This document shows, piece by piece, positions 62,943 through 64,000 of a stretch of 64,000 nt of DNA. This DNA is from Saccharothrix carnea (lineage in GTDB: Bacteria; Actinomycetota; Actinomycetes; Mycobacteriales; Pseudonocardiaceae). Below the pieces are notes generated by a model that ran no database searches, had not been told where the DNA came from, and saw only the letters and a program-made list of their open reading frames with translations. The stretch lies in NCBI RefSeq assembly GCF_003014735.1, contig NZ_PYAX01000001.1, forward strand, positions 558,001 through 622,000, given 5' to 3'. Both the position numbers and the translations under genes were made by a program. The first letter of the stretch is position 1. Each line of letters opens with the position of its first letter.

Positions 62943-63496
62943 GGCCGCTCCAGGGCGGCGGCCACGAACGACAGCTCCAGGTCCATCCGGTCGTCGCCCG
63001 GCGCGTGCCTGGCCACCGAGTGCCGGTAGCTGACCGCGAGCGCGAGCAGCGCGGAGGCGCTGTCCACGTCCTTCGCGGCCACCGCCGCCCCACCGGCGGC
63101 GATGATCACGTTGCGGATCTGCCGCACCACCGACTCGTACCGCTCGTGCAGCGCGTCGCGGACCGCCTTGTGCGTGTCCGCCTCGCGCCACAGCAGGTGG
63201 CTGAGCAGCGGTGACGCGTTGAGCCTGGCGTCCAGCGCGGCGACGAGCCTGCGCAGGCTCTCCGCGATGTCGCCGACGACCACGACCCGGCGCGCGTCGA
63301 CGTTGCCGTCCGGCAGGCGCTGCACGAGGGCCGCCAGCAGGTCGGTCTTGCGGCGGAAGTAGTAGTGCACGAGCCCCTTGGGCACGGCGGCCCGTTCGGC
63401 GATGCGCGAGGTCGGCGTCGCGTCGAAACCCGACTCGGCGAACAACTCCTCGGCCGCTTGCAGGATCCGTTCCCGGGCCGACGAGTCCTCTGCCAA
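62939..63496 (-). CDS. TetR family regulator, probable TTG start
   Basis: A 185-residue TetR regulator: HTH ARERILQAAEELFAESGFDATPTSRIAERAAVPKGLVHYYFRRKTDLL, a textbook TetR domain. The C-terminal domain carries LLWREADTHKAVRDALHERY. The frame is open to a GTG at 63523, but that codon lies inside a stable hairpin. TTG 63496 has GGAGG five bases upstream, so TTG is preferred. It is convergent with the epimerase gene. It could control the acyl-CoA genes nearby; no matching operator was identified. Confidence 0.87.
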   Translation of the reverse strand: MAEDSSARERILQAAEELFAESGFDATPTSRIAERAAVPKGLVHYYFRRKTDLLAALVQRLPDGNVDARRVVVVGDIAESLRRLVAALDARLNASPLLSHLLWREADTHKAVRDALHERYESVVRQIRNVIIAAGGAAVAAKDVDSASALLALAVSYRHSVARHAPGDDRMDLELSFVAAALERP

Positions 63497-63515
63497 CGCA
63501 CCCTCCCCGTTGATC

Positions 63516-63542
63516 GGGCCCACGGCGGCTCGCCGTGGGCCC
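63516..63542 (-). terminator. Hairpin terminator after the SPW gene
   Basis: GGGCCCACGGC and GCCGTGGGCCC form a perfect 11-bp stem with a GGCTC loop, 15 bases past the SPW gene stop and upstream of the TetR start. It has no U-tract. Confidence 0.65.
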
Positions 63543-63557
63543 GGTGTTCCGTCACTC

Positions 63558-63920
63558 TCAGGCGGTGCCGGCCACCCGGCCGCCGTGCGCCGCGTTCGCC
63601 AGCGGGACCGCCATGGCGCCCGCCGCGACGGTCAGCACGCCGCCGATCCACGAGATCCACGACGCCGCCATCAGATCGCTGTAGCCCATCACCCACGGGG
63701 AGATGAACAGCAGCGCGCCCAGGACCATCTGGAACCACTCGCCGTACACCATCCCGGGCATCGCGAGCGACGCGAGGCCGTCGATGGCGATCAGGGCGCC
63801 GAGCACGATCATCGTCCACATGGCCCCGGTGGTCGTCTCCACCACCAGGGGCGAGAGCAGCACCAGGACACCGATGACGACCTCGGCCCAGTCCTGCCAC
63901 CTGGTCCACGCCTTTGCCAT
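63558..63920 (-). CDS. SPW repeat membrane protein
   Basis: A 120-residue protein with four hydrophobic helices in two similar halves. Each half has the SP[WL] signature at a helix start: VIGVLVLLSPLVVE and MVLGALLFISPWVMGYS. This is the SPW repeat family, small membrane proteins of unknown function often found near stress genes. The ATG encoding MAKAWTRWQDWAEVV follows GGAGG by eight bases; an open frame further upstream lacks such a site. The upstream 80 bases to the window edge show no gene. Confidence 0.9.
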   Translation of the reverse strand: MAKAWTRWQDWAEVVIGVLVLLSPLVVETTTGAMWTMIVLGALIAIDGLASLAMPGMVYGEWFQMVLGALLFISPWVMGYSDLMAASWISWIGGVLTVAAGAMAVPLANAAHGGRVAGTA

Positions 63921-64000
63921 GACTCGTACCTCCGTCCCCGTCGATCGGACGTCTTCGATGGTCTGCTTGATTGGCCGCCCGGTCAAGATGAACCGATCGG

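Overview
The window is chromosomal DNA of a high-GC actinobacterium. GTG starts, GTGA/ATGA/TGATG gene overlaps and TANNNT hexamers placed exactly for leaderless transcription are all common. Gene order matches two Mycobacterium tuberculosis loci, but PE/PPE genes are absent and accessory genes are mixed in. A Pseudonocardiaceae-type organism (Saccharothrix, Lentzea or Actinosynnema-like) is the best guess; this is inference.

Region 1 (1-4391): electron-transfer flavoprotein genes etfB-etfA (etfA runs off the left edge), a DegV protein, a tiny basic protein, and a three-gene cell-envelope/coiled-coil operon that contains a 56-codon membrane peptide.

Region 2 (4706-19662): counterpart of the mycobacterial Rv3028c-Rv3041c locus linked to 6-O-methylglucose lipopolysaccharide (MGLP). 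It holds a methyltransferase (Rv3030-like), a GH57 branching enzyme (Rv3031-like), an alpha-glucosyltransferase (Rv3032-like), a left-handed beta-helix acyltransferase (Rv3034c-like), two methyltransferases (Rv3037c/Rv3038c-like), an enoyl-CoA hydratase (echA17-like) and an ABC ATPase. It is interrupted by an accessory block (8347-14196) with a 1,159-residue NACHT-type NTPase, a TetR gene fused to the stump of an SDR gene, and an oxidoreductase/HxlR pair. A nucleoside hydrolase sits at 15000-15950.

Region 3 (19811-35655): alpha-glucan metabolism. glgX, then glgP facing away from a glgE-treS-mak-glgB operon (the trehalose to maltose-1-phosphate to alpha-glucan pathway), closed by a strong terminator. 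Between glgX and glgP lie a cysteine dioxygenase-rhodanese operon preceded by a cysteine-codon leader peptide and hairpin, a large nested palindrome, a membrane protein and a secreted protein.

Region 4 (35995-47924): a methyltransferase, an ArsR-MFS divergent pair, two tandem lipoprotein metallopeptidases, a thioredoxin-fold/TPR protein (Rv1324-like), small regulators, an APH-like kinase, and an ABC-2 exporter preceded by a G-quadruplex-type tract.

Region 5 (48042-52884): mannoside use. A GH92 alpha-mannosidase, the relic of a second one, a LacI regulator and mannose-6-phosphate isomerase, followed by a second nested palindrome.

Region 6 (52883-64000): a TPR-like protein, a secreted TAP-type hydrolase, a DosS/DosR-like two-component system with a flavin/PNPOx-type protein, arylamine N-acetyltransferase, and a propionate/acyl-CoA block (thiolase, MeaB, methylmalonyl-CoA epimerase, TetR). 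The thiolase, epimerase and thioredoxin-like genes recall Rv1322A-Rv1324, next to the mycobacterial glgB-glgE-glgP locus.

Family assignments come from reading translated sequence; no database search was run.
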